DNA of 64,000 bases from Mastigias papua (Eukaryota > Cnidaria > Scyphozoa > Rhizostomeae > Mastigiidae): the NCBI GenBank assembly GCA_964019165.1, contig OZ025280.1:12642428-12706427 (forward strand), in the 5' to 3' direction. Below, piece by piece: positions 43,195 through 55,426 of this stretch; the stretch's first letter is position 1, and every line of letters starts with the position of its first letter. The position numbers were made by a program, and so were the translations under genes. The notes under the pieces are model-generated. The model ran no database searches. It had not been told where the DNA came from and worked only from the letters and a program-made list of their open reading frames with translations.

Positions 43195-46100
43195 CTAAAT
43201 GTTCAACACCTCCCAAGGGAGAGTGCCAGGCACTTGTCTTGGTTGTCTCTCGCGTCGAGGATAGTCTCTATTTACACTTTCGTCTTCTTCTGAACCGCTG
43301 CTATTTCTATTCTCGTTTTCAAGTTCATTGTTTGACAGAGATTCAATTGATTCGTCGGAATCTGACAATTCTGACAAACATTCCGATGAAAAGTTGTTTT
43401 GTCGAATAATTTGTTCTCGCGAATGTTCGTTGTGTCTGAAGGGCAACAGGTGATCATGGTGTACAACCTTCAGTTCTTTGTTCAGGTGTTGTATCCTGAA
43501 GTTCACTCCATTTGGCAGTTTTTTTTGTACTGCCCATGGGCCGTTGCGACGAGGTGCTAACTTTCGGGATTCCCCAGTTTTATAGTGTTTGGCTTTCAAC
43601 CAGACTTTTTGTCCTTCCTCGTAATCGTGGAAACGCAGATGTTTATTATAGTGCTGTTGCATCTTGCATTTACTTATCTCCAGGGTCTCGATTACATGTT
43701 TATAAATGTCGCTTAGCGTGATAGGCAGTTCTTGCTGGTAATCGTGTACCGACAGATAATCGAATGGGTCGGGTTGGAAATCACCAAACACAATGTCTTG
43801 GGGGAGGGTAGCGGTTCGGCCAAATACTACATTGTATGGAACACAATTTGTAGCTTGACTTATGGATGTATTTAGAGTGAAAACCAGTGGTGGTAGAATT
43901 TTGCGCCACTGCTATTGAGCGAGGCGTCGATGCAATAAAGCTGCTCTTAACATGTCCTTCACGGTTCGTATGTTTCGCTCTGCGAATCCGTTCCCTTGGC
44001 TGTGATAAGCTGATGATCTGCGTTTTTTGATACCGAGGGTATTACAAATCTCTCGTAGCATGTGTCCATCGACATTAGATCCCTGATCAGACAAAAAGTA
44101 CGAGGGGACTCTATGGACATAAATCCAATTGTGTAACAATGCAGTAACTACAGAAGAAGCTGTTTGATCTTTTAAAGGAACGGTAGCGATAAATTTTGAG
44201 CAAATGTCCCCAATAAGTAACATATAGTTGAATCCGCTGTTGTCAATCAGTAAGTATGCAATGTCAATCGAAATACATTGCATAGGCCTATTGGGAATAA
44301 ACATTTTGACTAATGGAGCTTTAGGCGGGCGAGTGTCGCATTTTGTCCGCTGACAGGTTTCGCAAGCTTCAGTAAATTGTCACACATAATGATACATGTT
44401 TGGCCAATTGAATCGGTTCTTCAGTAAGTTGGTTATCTTGTCAGTTCCAAAATATGCAATATCATGGTACTCGCGAACGACACTTTTTCGCAACACAGGT
44501 GGTACTATGGGGCGGCCAGATGTAGTTAACAGTTTGTTTTCGATGCGAAGGTGATGTTGTACCCTTTTCAAACGGCCTTTTGGAAGTTTAGTGTTGTTAC
44601 GAATGCGTTGTAGAGCATTCTGGATTAACGGATCGATTGATTGTTCTTCTAGTACTTGGGTAGAGAAATTTTTATTTGTGGAAAACAACGAGTATATTTT
44701 GTCTTCAATTTCGGACTCTGGTTGATGGTGGGAAGCTGCATCATTACGTGATAAAGCGTCTGCTTTCACATTCTCCGGACCGCTAATGTATTTGATGGTG
44801 TATTCATATTCTTCTAATTCCGATAGCTAACGTCCGACTTTTCCACACTGGTTTTGCTTTTCTCGAAGATGAGTCAAAGGATTATGATCGGAACGTAATA
44901 TGAATTTATTTCCGGCAAGGTATACGTGCCAATGCCTTACAGCGACAACTAGTGCAAATGTTTCCTTATCTGTTGCCGACCAATTGCGTTGTGATTTTTG
45001 CAGTGCTGTCGAGAAGTAAGCAACAGGGTGCAATTGACCGTCTTTGTTTTGTTGCGACAATACCCCACCCAAGGCTTGATCACTAGCATCTACTTCGAGA
45101 GTAAACGGTTGCGAAAGATCAGGAAACTGTAGTATGGGCTTGGATAAAAGCTTAGAATTTAATTGATTGAACGCCCTTTCACAATTGTCTGACCAATGGT
45201 AAATGGAATATTCACTGGTGAGTGCATTTAATGGTTGGCTGATGTGTGCAAAGTTTGGGATAAATGCTCGATAAAAACCAGCAAGACCAAGGAATGCTTT
45301 AAGCTCTTTCTTCGAGGAAGGTTGTTTGTAAGTATAAAGTGCGTCCGTTAGACGAGCTTGCAGCTTTATACCTTCTGGGGACAATTCGAAGCCTAGGAAA
45401 TCCACTTTATCACTGGCGAATACACATTTGGAAAGCTTCAGTGATACTCCTGAAGATCGAAGTCGTTGGAAAAGATGTTCGATGTTGGTGAGATGTTCTT
45501 CAAATGTTGTGCTAAAAATCACAACATCGTCCATGTATGCTAACACGCGGTCTGTTGGTAACCCCGACAACGTGATATCCATCATTCTTTGGGTGGAAGC
45601 CCCAGCATTGCAGAGTCCAAATGAAGTACCATTACATTCGTAGTTACCGCGAGGTAAGGAAAAGGCAGTCTTCTCTTTATCGTATTCAGCTAATGGCATG
45701 GACCAATAAGCGGAAGCTGCATCCAATGTCATCCAATATCTCGCACCATACATTTTGTCGATGACGTCACGGATATGGGGTAAGGGATAGGAGTCCTTCT
45801 TGGTGATGTCATTGAGGCCTCGAAAATCACAAACAAAGCACATTGAACCATCCTTTCTCTTCACAAGAATGACAGGAGCATTCCAGGGTGACGAAGAGTG
45901 CCTAATGATGTTGTTGTGTAACATTTCTGAGATTTGGGTATCGATTTCGGAATGCCAAGCGTGGGGAATCCGATAGGGTTTGCGATTTACTGGCTGTGTT
46001 TCGGTGGTGATAATACGATGTTCCATATTTTTCACCAGAGTCGGCTTTTTAGGGTTTGGTGCAAAAATGTCAACGAAGTTAGAAATCAGTGATGAGATTC

Positions 46101-46872
46101 AATCTTTTTGCAGTGGGGAAAGATGTTCTCCGTACACCATATTATTTGTCAGATTTTCTGAGTTATCTGTGGTTATTGAACTAAAATCTGTTACTGAATC
46201 GTTGATATGTAGTAATAAACCAATGTCTGTATTAGCAGGGAGGAAGATTTGTTGGGTGGACGCGTTCAGGAACGATACTTGAAAGACTCCTTCAATATCA
46301 GGGATTATATGGCATCGCGTAGCGTACATCCCTGGTGTGTCTGACAATAAACTAGGATCAAAGTCTGCAGTTACCAAAGACCACGATTTGCTGCATTGAA
46401 CATTCACAATATGTTCTGATCTAGCTTTGAAAATGACATTATTTAGTAATTTTACGTAGTTGTTTTTGCTGATCCTTACAAAGTCATGCCAAATAGAGTC
46501 CAATTGAATTCTAGTTTTATGCAAATCGAATTGAATTGAAGAAAAGTGCATTAGGAAATCTCGACCTAAAAGGATATTTCGATAAGATCGAGAATTCAGT
46601 ACTTTCATATTATGCGAAATGCTTTTATTGTTTACACGAATTTCAACGTCAATTGATCCCATTATGTTCATATCGTTACCCGACGCATTTATTAAACGAT
46701 GATTGATTGAGTTTACTAGTTGAGCTAGTCCAAGCTTCTCCAAACTTCCAATATCTATCAGTGAGCAGCTAGCCCCCGTATTGATCACAGTATTCACGCG
46801 CAAAGCAGCTAAGTCTATTTCTATCACAGCGGAAAATTTTTGTTGATGTTCGTCTGTTTGATATCCATCTAG
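43195..46872 (-). pseudogene. Gypsy-B pol (protease, RT, RNase H, integrase)
   Basis: Same frame as gag. Protease: VNTVINTGASCSLID, where the catalytic D-T-G reads N-T-G, and NILLGRDFL. RT: SSSPWNAPVILVKRKDGS, LDAASAYWSMPL and the intact AYMDDVVIFS. RNase H: FTLEVDASDQALGGVLS. Integrase: HHCC (ACETCQRTKC), SIDIAYLLI, LSDQGSNVDG and SQGNGFAERNIRTVKDM, then a YEEGQKVWLK tail (43195-43791). In-frame stops are at 46099 (TGA), 44827 (TAG, likely a Trp), 44380 (TGA, likely Arg) and 43912 (TAG). No frameshifts. The Asp-to-Asn in the protease alone would prevent polyprotein processing. Confidence 0.9.
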
Positions 46873-47643
46873 TCATTGATATTTGGGGCAAAGTGCGTTC
46901 CAAGCATCATGGCCTTGGTTTCCACAAGCCTGGCAACAGCGGTTAGGGCATTCCCTGACAAAATGATCTGGGCTCTGGCATGAATGGCATTTTCTCCCAC
47001 TCTGTGAGGAACAGCTGTTTTGTTGGGTTGTTGCTCTCGGATGATACGATGTTTTAGGGAATCTGTTGTGTTTTCCTCTTCTAGGGTACCCTCGCCATTG
47101 GTTGCTGACAAAGTGTGCCGCTAAGGATTCTTGTTTACCCCCATCATCGGCTCCGTGATCTTCAATTGTTGAATTTCGCAACTTTTCGATTACCTTTTCA
47201 GCAATTGCATTAACCATGGAAGGGCTTTCAACACTCATACATTCGTGAGTTTTGCCTGCTGCAAATGAATCTATACCGGCCAATTGCAGCCTCATTGTCT
47301 CTGTTGCCAGCTTGTCAACATCGATTTCTGTAAATTTGGGCAGTGATTTTAATGCAATGTGCATTTTTAGGTGCAATCCTTTCAGAAAATAATCCTTGGC
47401 GATTGTCTTTTGATTGCTGTCGTCAAAGGTTGGGTAGGCGAGTTTTACTAACGAAATTAGTTTGTAAGCAAATGTTTGCGGAGATTCCTCTGATTTGCGT
47501 CTCCGATTATTCAACTCCACGATCGCCGCCTCTCTGTCGACATTCCCACTCTCAAATTCTGTTAGGAGCTCAGATTTTATTTTAGATGCATCTTTCTTGT
47601 CAGCAGTAGGCAACCGCATATAAACGTGCAGCTTTCTCTCCAT
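46873..47643 (-). CDS. Gypsy-B gag, ending at UGA-CUAG
   Basis: 256 codons, intact. Capsid-like helices include KLHVYMRLPTADKKDASKI, YKLISLVKLAYPTF and AKDYFLKGLHLKMHIALKSL. Two zinc knuckles close the protein: CHSCQSPDHFVREC and CQACGNQGHDAWNALC (longer last spacing). It packages the RNA and forms the particle. The stop is TGA at 46873-46875 followed by CTAG; pol continues in the same frame without a new start nearby. The stop context is that of known efficient read-through sites, so gag-pol could be made by read-through. The 31783-32575 relic ends at the matching codon (TGA CTTG). Confidence 0.85.
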   Translation of the reverse strand: MERKLHVYMRLPTADKKDASKIKSELLTEFESGNVDREAAIVELNNRRRKSEESPQTFAYKLISLVKLAYPTFDDSNQKTIAKDYFLKGLHLKMHIALKSLPKFTEIDVDKLATETMRLQLAGIDSFAAGKTHECMSVESPSMVNAIAEKVIEKLRNSTIEDHGADDGGKQESLAAHFVSNQWRGYPRRGKHNRFPKTSYHPRATTQQNSCSSQSGRKCHSCQSPDHFVRECPNRCCQACGNQGHDAWNALCPKYQ

Positions 47644-47759
47644 CGTACCCCGTCAATGATCAATGAAACGACATTTTCTCCACAAAAACGTTCACATCTC
47701 CAGTCCCATCAAAACATTTAATCTTGGTTTCCATGTTTGAGTAGATTCGGTTATAGAAA

Positions 47760-47891
47760 TGTAGATACTTATATCGAAAGGAAACGGAGTTCAAGTTTTC
47801 TATTAGATCTATAACCGAATGACTAAAATTAAGCATGAACAAGAATACATACAGCAAGTACGGGGGGAGGAACGGGGGTAACCTCCTTACA
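47760..47891 (-). repeat. Gypsy-B 5' LTR
   Basis: 132 bp, partner of 43024-43155, followed on its outer side by TCAA and by the continuation of the tandem-repeat copy it split. Confidence 0.9.
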
Positions 47892-47895
47892 TCAA

Positions 47896-49472
47896 CTTGA
47901 TGGAAAATAATAATGTGCCAGTTCTCCACTTGACTACTGGGAAAGATGGAATTTCTCCAAGAATGGGTAGTGGCCTCACTTTTACTTTCATGACCATTCA
48001 CCCTACATACAGTGATTCTGTATCCATGATTCTACCACTGTAGTGTGGTGTGGTAACACTTGCTCCTCTGCAGAGGAATTCTTTGTTAGATCCTAATAAA
48101 AGGGTAACTTCGCACCAGAAGTGAATAAGTCTTTTAACTCCTTATGCCATAATGAGACATAAATTGGACAAAAGTTATGGTTCTGACAATGCTGGCTCAA
48201 CTGGAGCCAGTCCTAGAGTAAAACATGCTGGCCAAGCTGGATCCAAGCATACTACAGGGGAGATCTTGCCTTTACAGGCTGATTTCCATTCATTGAAATC
48301 TGGCGAGTGACATTTTGCAATTGAAAGTGGATGTGGGTATGCGTATTTACTGCAAAATATCACGTAAGTACGATCATGCAATCGTACAGAAAAGTTGAAA
48401 CTTGGTTAAGACCAGCTGAGATCACAAAAAACAGCCTCAGTATCAGTCTGGTATGAAATTTAACACGTGACATCTAATAATGTAAGAAGCCTAACCCGAA
48501 AGTTTACAATCACAAAATTTCTTAGTTTAACTTTCATTAACAAGTAATGAGCAAGTCAACACATTGCTTCATTAGGTTGCATAGTAATGAAGACCAGCCA
48601 TTTTAGGGAGCCCATATTATCATGTTAACTCTCTACCGCATCCATTTTCACAAACATTGTCAGGTCAATCCATCATCGATACTCGAAAACAGAAAATCTC
48701 GCAAGTAACAAGATGAGAACTAATGAAACATCAAAATACTTATGATTCATATAATTCACCCTTACTTTCATTTTGCTCTTCCACTAACAGCAGAATGATG
48801 AGACGATTCAGTAGTCTCAATACTTGGATACATCACTAGAAAAGATTATGGAGCATCAAATTTAATTGTGCAATCTAGCTTTTAACTTAAATACAATGAC
48901 AATGGTATGTCATTGGTAGAATACAGTTAGTTTCCTGTACTTTGCAGCGCATTACACTATTGGTAAGTGCAAATATATAGATTAGATACAAGATTAATCT
49001 TCATCACTTGGCAGTCTCTCATCTTGGTTTTGAAACAACAATGTTCAGAGAATGTATTAGTCTGATACTCACCTTGCTCTGAATATAGCAGAACATGAAA
49101 TGATCCAAATGTGCCCTATCATGAGCTTATATCGTGAGCAGCAATTAACTGAGCACACATGTGCAAACTCAATTCGTGTCAAATCTTCACACCAGAACTT
49201 CACCACCTGATGTGTTGTGAGGACACTGATTGCTAGATATTAAGTAAGAATGACTTGATAAAATGACATACATTGCCATATATAAGTCTATTAATTTCCA
49301 TGTGTGATTTTATTACGTATAGTAGAGGTGTAAAAGTGGATGCAATGTGGTTCACTATTGTGACAAAATCTGTCAGAGAAAACATTGGGGAGAAGATGAA
49401 GTACTTTGTAATGCTCTTCGTACACTTGCACAAAATTCGCCAAATACATGATCAAATCATTTTGTAAGCCAC
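47896..49472. other. Remainder of the tandem copy and unassigned sequence
   Basis: The first about 100 bp continue the 216-bp tandem repeat. After that I see no convincing gene, repeat or terminal structure before gypsy-C pol. Confidence 0.4.
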
Positions 49473-52104
49473 TTGACGCCAAAACAAGGGTCAAAAATCG
49501 CAAACTTAGTTGGGAAGCGTTGCATTATTAACTGCTATCTAAATGGGCAGCAAACTGAAGTTTTTTGGGACCCAGGGGCCCAAGTTTCAACTGTGTCAGA
49601 ACATTTTCATAAGCAGAAATTTCCAGGAACAAATTTGCGAGATATTTCTGAATTGATCAAATGTGAGCTGAATGTCACTGCTGCAAATGGACCTTCCATT
49701 CCTTACAAAGGATGGACAGAACTTGAATTCACGTTAGCAAGCAATCAGAAGTCGATAAGTGTTCCTTTCCTTGGTACAAAAGAAATAATTGATTTGCTGC
49801 TTGTAGGATTCAATGTCATTGAAGAATGTATAAAGACAGATATGTTTGAATCTGATTTGAAAAGAGTATTTTCTCATGTTCCTCCTGACAATATATCTGT
49901 GCTAACAGACCTAGTTAAGAGAAACAATGAAGCAGACTTTTTGCTGTTTGAAAACTGGAAAAAAAAGATCAATTAATTAAAAAAGGACAGTCGTTTCAAG
50001 TTTCTTGTCGTCTCAAGTATGGTCCAGTAGAGATAGCTACACCAGTCCTACTTGAACCAGACGAACTAGTAAACTTGCCAAGTGGAATATCTGTGAACGA
50101 TACCTTGTTTACTTTAAAGCCAGGAAAGTCCAGCAAAGTCAAAATAGAAGTAGTAAATAACTCAAAACATGACATCGTGTTACCTCATCATTCTGTACTT
50201 GGAAGAGTAGAACTAGTTCAGTCAGTAACTGAAAGTGATGTGCGCTTGAAGGACAACATAGAAAGCATCAACGTCGCCGCCCAGAACATGAATAGCAGCT
50301 CTTTCGATGGACTTATACCATAACACATACATCAGATTGATCTATCTAACCTTTCAGCTTCACAAAAACAATCTGCATTTTGACTTTTAAGTGAAGAAAG
50401 TGAATCCTTTTCCAAAAATGATAATGATGTTGGATCAGTCCCAGAATTGAAACTAGGAATAAATGTAATGGGTAAAACCCCAGTGCAAAAAAGTATGTTG
50501 CAGTTCCTAGACCTCTCTACCCAGAAGTGAAGGCTTACATAGAGGACTTACTAAACCAAAACTCTATATGAAAATCAAATTCTTCATATAGTTCACCAGT
50601 GGTTTGTGTTAGGAAGAAAGACGACAGTTTACGTTTGTGCATGGATTATCGAGCATTAAACCAGAAAACTGTACCTGACCGTCATCCAATCCCGTGAATA
50701 CAGGAAAGCTTAGATAATGTAGGAGGAAATGCTTGGTTGTCTGTCCTAGATCAAGGAAAGGCATACCATCAGGGGTATATAAGTGATACAGATCTACATC
50801 TGACCGCTTTCATAACCCCCTGGGGTCTCTACGAATGGGTTTGTATTCCATTTGGTTTGTGTAATGCCCCAGGGGCCTTTCAGCTTTTTATGGAAAACTG
50901 TCTCAGTGATTTACGCGATAATGTATGTATTCCATACTTAGACAACGTAATTGTTTTCAGCAGTACTTTTGAGGAACATCTTACTAATCTTTACAAGGTC
51001 CTAAGACATCTTCAAGAGTATGGCGTGAAATTAACACCTAGAAAATGTAAGCTTTTCCATAAAGAAGTCAATGTCTTAGGAAGAATCGTTTCAGAGAAAG
51101 GATACAAACTTGATTCTGAAAGTATTAAACTGATATTGAACCTACAAAAATTGACTCCGAAAACAGTTGGTGATGTAAGGAGACTTGTGGGACTCCTAGG
51201 ATATTATAGGAGATATATTGAAAATTTCTCAGATCCTGATAACACAGTAAAGGATAAAACAATTAAAAGTCATCTGAATAAGTCAGCTACTCATCAAGTA
51301 CCATCAAGCTGTTGTATTTTATGGACCGAAGAACATTAGAAAGTACTAGACAAACTCATCGAAAAGGTTGTAAACCCACCGATCATGGCTTATCCAAATT
51401 TTACAGATCCATTTATTTTGCACACCGATGCATGTGAGACTGGACTTGGAGCTGTTCTATACCAACGTCAGAAAGGAGTACTTAGAGTTATAGTGTACGG
51501 CTCTTGCACTTTGTCCCCAGCCAAGAAGAACTATCATCTTCACTCGGGAAAGCTTGACTTTTTGGCTTTAAAATGGTCTGTGTGTGAACAGTTTCGCGAT
51601 TACCTTTATTACGCTCCTTTGTTTATGGTTTATACCGATAATAATCCACTGACTTATGTTTTATTGTCTGCAAACTTGAACGCATCCGGTCTTCGATGGA
51701 TAAGTGAATTAGCCGACTTTAATTTCAAAAGTAAATATCGTCCGGAAAAAAGTAATCGTGATGCAGACACTGAATGAGAGTTATCTCAGTCATTCAAATC
51801 GTATATGGGAACTCGTACGGAGGAAACAACTACAGATACGAGACAAGCTGTAGCATATGCAGCCAAAGTTAGTGAACAAGGAGAGTCCCCATGGATTTCG
51901 TTGTTAACTACTGATTATAATGTACTTGCAATCGGAGATTTAGGAAAGGAAAATACTTTTGAAAAGATTAATGCTGTCAAGTTATGTCAATCTCAAGCTC
52001 AAGACCAAACAATCAGTCGAGTATTGGATTTTGTAAGGAGAGAAATTAAACCTTCTCCTCGTGACATATCACGTGAGTCACAGAACATACAGTGTTTACT
52101 ACAT
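49473..52104 (+). pseudogene. Gypsy-C protease, RT and RNase H
   Basis: Protease region: FWDPGAQVSTVSE (the usual D-S/T-G reads D-P-G) and IDLLLVGFNVIEE. RT (about 50480-51290): [51 protein letters not shown] and IPYLDNVIVFS, where the second catalytic Asp of Y-x-D-D is Asn. Connection: LLGYYRRYIENFSD. RNase H (51385-51777): FILHTDACETGLGAVLYQ, VYTDNNPLTYV and FKSKYRPEKSNRDADTE. Stops at 50323, near 50570, 50698, 51337 and 51775. The D-to-N change in the polymerase box and the protease change make this copy enzymatically dead. Confidence 0.9.
52097..52104. repeat. Target duplication of the 10.5-kb transposon, left (TACTACAT)
   Basis: TACTACAT recurs at 62648-62655 directly after the right terminal repeat. 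The next base out (T versus A) does not match, so the duplication is 8 bp or 9 bp with one mismatch. Confidence 0.85.
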
Positions 52105-52378
52105 TATGGTGGCCCATCGCTATCATGATAAAAATATAGCAGTTACATTCGAAAAGCAATTCTGTTTTCATTTTTATTGTAAAACTTATTGCTGAAAATG
52201 TACATTGAGAGTTAAATTCACATTATGTCTCTAGTGAAAATGAAAATTGTTTTTAATTTCATTTGAAAATATGCCTCTTCTATGTATTTTAAATTCCACT
52301 TCGCTTCTCATTCACTTCAATCTATTTTAAAGTCAATTCTGTTTGTTGAAATTGAAAATGAGGGTGCCCCATCGCTAT
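52105..52378 (+). repeat. Left terminal inverted repeat of the alpha-kinase transposon
   Basis: Inverted partner of 62386-62647 with a few mismatches and small indels. Its inner edge (GGGTGCCCCATCGCTATCA at about 52372) repeats part of its own tip (GGTGGCCCATCGCTATCATG). Confidence 0.9.
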
Positions 52379-52431
52379 CAACCTCACTTTCATCTATGAG
52401 CAGCCTCGCGTTTAACTTTGGAAAAGAGAAA

Positions 52432-53638
52432 ATGGTGAACACAGAATCATGGAAAGATGATGAGGGTCTTGCAGATGATCTTCGTAGTTATGTATGTCAA
52501 AATTGTCACAGATCAGAGATTTTGGATTTTATGCTAAGAGACTATCCAAGGTATAAATGGAGCATAGCGACAGTGGATAGACGGCTTCGTTTCTGTGAAC
52601 TATTTTATATAGATGTTGATACATCAGTGGATACTGTCAAAAAGCTGTAGAGAAGGACGTTAACGGCCCAGGAAAGCTCTTAGGATGCAGACTTCTCAAC
52701 CAGAAGCTGAGAAATGAGCACAAAATCAAAGTGCCCAGACATCTGGTTTTACATGTTATGTGTGACATAGACCCTGATGGAATCGAAAGCCGCCGCGTTG
52801 ACAAGAAACTTCAAACGAGGAAACAGCCCTTCGTGTCTGGTGGTCCTGGGTGGCTCTTTTCTCTCGATGGCCATGACAAATTAATGGGCTTTCGTAACTG
52901 CACATTTCCTGTCACCATTTATGGCTGCATGGACACTTTCTCAAGGTACATGATTTTTTGTTTGTATGGGATTCAAACTCAAACCCACTCACCATTGGGT
53001 TGCAATATATAGAACACTAGTATGAAACAAAAAAGCTGCCATTTAGCATTAGAATGGACCATGGGACAGAAACAGGGAAGTTAGCTGCTATTCAAGCATT
53101 TTTGCATGGAAAAAGAGGTGACATGGAAGATGCAACTGACTCTGTTGTTTATGGTCCTTCTACCAGCAATAGAATAGAATGCTGGTGGAGGGATTTGCAT
53201 GAAAAGATGGAAATGTATTTTAAAACACAAGTATCTGAGCTACTTCAAATATGATATTATGATCCAAATTGTATAACTGACCGACGAATCATGGCATAAA
53301 TAGTCATCCCAGTAGTTCAAAGGGAGTGTGATGTTTTTAAAAATTTATGGAACACACACAGAATAAGACATCAGTTAGGACTTGAAATACCAACTGGTGT
53401 TCCTAGTCACATGTTTCAGTTTCCTGAAAATTATGGCAGCGAGGATAAAAGTTTTTCCATAGACACTGACACAATCCGCGAAGATGCTGAAGTATCTGGG
53501 GTATTAGCTGCCCCTGGTTATTACATTGAGGAGGATTTGAAATCAGAGTTTTGTAAATACCTTCCATACCCTGACAAAACTGATTGTAGTACAGTTGCTG
53601 AGGCATTTGTATTCTTGAAGCAAGAGTTTAGAAAGTAG
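52432..53638 (+). pseudogene. Integrase-core (DDE, rve-like) transposase
   Basis: An N-terminal helix-turn-helix-like region (SEILDFMLRDYPRYKWSIAT, VDRRLRF) leads to GCRLLNQKLRNEH and VPRHLVLHVMCDIDPDGIE. Then comes the integrase core: WLFSLDGHDKLMGF (first Asp), VTIYGCMDTFSRYM (Asp), MDHGTETGKLAAI (Asp) and SNRIECWWRDLHEKM (Glu), followed by IPVVQRECDVFKNLWNTHRI and FQFPENYGSEDK. The protein matches a widespread but poorly characterised integrase-domain family of fish and invertebrates. Breaks: TAG at 52648, frameshifts near 52700 and 53012-53054, TGA near 53252, TAA near 53297. It ends at TAG 53636-53638. Its place beside a terminal repeat makes it the likely transposase. Confidence 0.75.
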
Positions 53639-53737
53639 TTATATGATTTCAAGGCAAGCAAACAAATTTACTCGTGGGTCCCTAATAGACATCCCTCCCC
53701 CAAATTAATTCTTTAAATATTTTCCACCCAAGACATA

Positions 53738-54027
53738 CGCTCTTAAACCGGAAGTAGTCCCTGATTGGCTACTGCGATTCTCCTTAGTGACCAGGTAGCA
53801 ACCATCCTACCTCAGTTTGTTTATACTGAAACGATTGTCACACTGAAACAATTTTGCGAGTTATCATAGCTTTCTTCTGCGCTGAGAGATAGACTGATGG
53901 TCTATTTTCTGGATAATACTGTATCTTGTTATTGTTTATGTACTCTGATCTTATTTTCTTGGACATTTACTCTCCGTTTCCCGAAGCGAAATACCTCCGC
54001 TTGACTTCGTTTGGCTAGGCCTTCCTG
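53738..54027 (+). repeat. Left terminal inverted repeat of the ISL2EU-type element
   Basis: Inverted match to 60087-60375 with few mismatches (TCCCTGATTGGCTA, GAGAGATAGACTGATGG, GAAATACCTCCGCTTGACTT). Confidence 0.9.
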
Positions 54028-54107
54028 GTGACGTCTCTCAACTCTTAAGTACTTGGACTTGAACAAACTATCATTTCATAGTACCTCATCGAATTATATT
54101 GAGAAGA

Positions 54108-55426
54108 ATGGTGAATGAAGTAATTACAATAACTGGTATTTTTGAATTTTTTAAAGATGATTTGAATATGATCTCTAAAGGTGAATTGAAATACAAGGCA
54201 GACTACCTAATGGACTTTAGAATATATGAATACAAAATTAACGCAAAAATAAGAGCTTCGATGAAAGATAAATGCTACCCTGTTTCCCTCACTGTCGATG
54301 GATATGGTGGAATAGTTGAGGGGCAGTGTGATTGCCCTCGCGGGAAATAGATATGTAGTCATATGGCAGCTACGGCACTTTATGCAAATAAAAAGGGGGT
54401 TTCAAACCCGATTTACCAAATAGCTGGATTGCAAAGCCAAAGAAAGCTGCAAAATTGGATTCGAAAACATTTGCAGACTTATTCCCATGTCCAAGGCCTC
54501 AATACAGGGCTACATCGAGGGAATGTACACCAGCAGATTGTGACATACTGCATAGGAATTTGGCTAAATTGTCAGTGGAAGGAACGCAATGTCCAATGCA
54601 GTGGATTACTGGGCCTGAACCACTCAATCAATCAGCAAAACTGACAGGGCCAAAAGTTATTGAGGAACTCATTGAGGATTTTATTAAGGATAAAGAATCC
54701 TTTATCAGAAAGGCCAAAGCTACTGAGGAACAGATAGTTTGGCTTTCCAATAGGACTATAGGTCAGAGAAGAACATCATTATGGGGGCAGTATCGTAAAA
54801 TGAGACTAACAGGAAGTAATTTTGGGGATGTAAGTAATGCTATGGAGAGAAGAGAAAATAAGAAAATACCAATCCCTCCTTCACTTTTAAAAAACGTAAG
54901 AGGGGAATATTCCATTAACACAAAAGATGCAGTGATATGGGGACAAAGTCATGAGAAAATTGCTTTGGAGACATATGAAAAGGAAACTGGCAACAAAGTA
55001 CAGGAATGTGGACTACTTCTTTTTCCTTGTGGGTTTCTTGGAAGCAGCCCAGATGGCATCATTTTTAGTAAGTGATTTGCTGAAGAGGAAAGCAAAGGGG
55101 TTCTGGAAATTAAATGCCCCTGGTCTCACAGAAACTCAAGAGTCACTGATATGATTGATGCTGAGCTCAAAGGAAAAGACAAAAAGAGCGTCTTGACAAC
55201 TACAGGGGAGTTAAATAGAAATCATCCCTACTGGCACCAAGTCCAGGGAGAGATTGCAGCTACAGGTGTTAGTTGGGCTCACTTTGTTGTGTGGACAACA
55301 ATTGACATGCAGATAATAAATGTGGAGAGAGACCCATTATGGGAGAAACCGTATCTACCAACCCTAACAGAGTTTTACTTGACTGAATTGCTTCCTTCAT
55401 ATTGTATGGATCTGGCTTTGTCATGA
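54108..55426 (+). pseudogene. SWIM + YqaJ-type (lambda-exonuclease-like) nuclease
   Basis: N-terminal region (GELKYKADYLMDFRIYEYKI), then a SWIM finger (CDCPRGK-stop-ICSHMAA: CxC ... CxH) in which TAG near 54348 likely replaces Trp. A frameshift near 54400 leads to LDSKTFADLFPCPRP and PADCDILHRNLAKLS. The YqaJ/RecB-like nuclease follows: RLTGSNFGDV, AVIWGQSHEKIALETYEKET, LGSSPDGIIFS (catalytic Asp), VLEIKCPWSH (E-x-K) and HPYWHQVQGEIAATG (Gln). A TGA near 55073 sits between the D and E-x-K boxes, in the same frame. Such nucleases trim double-strand ends and may help process transposition intermediates. The ATG at 54108 is the first Met after the terminal repeat. Confidence 0.85.

Larger units (their letters stand above)
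43024..47891 (-). mobile_element. Gypsy-B: Ty3/gypsy element, complete but inactivated
   Basis: Minus-strand element with 132-bp LTRs at both ends (TGTAAGGAGG...GTATCTACA in its own orientation), TCAA duplications (43020-43023, 47892-47895) and a pyrimidine block (purine tract on the minus strand) next to the 3' LTR at 43156-43172. One continuous frame, 47643-43195, holds gag, protease, RT, RNase H and integrase, with five in-frame stops and no frameshift. The LTRs differ at five of 132 positions. Confidence 0.95.
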
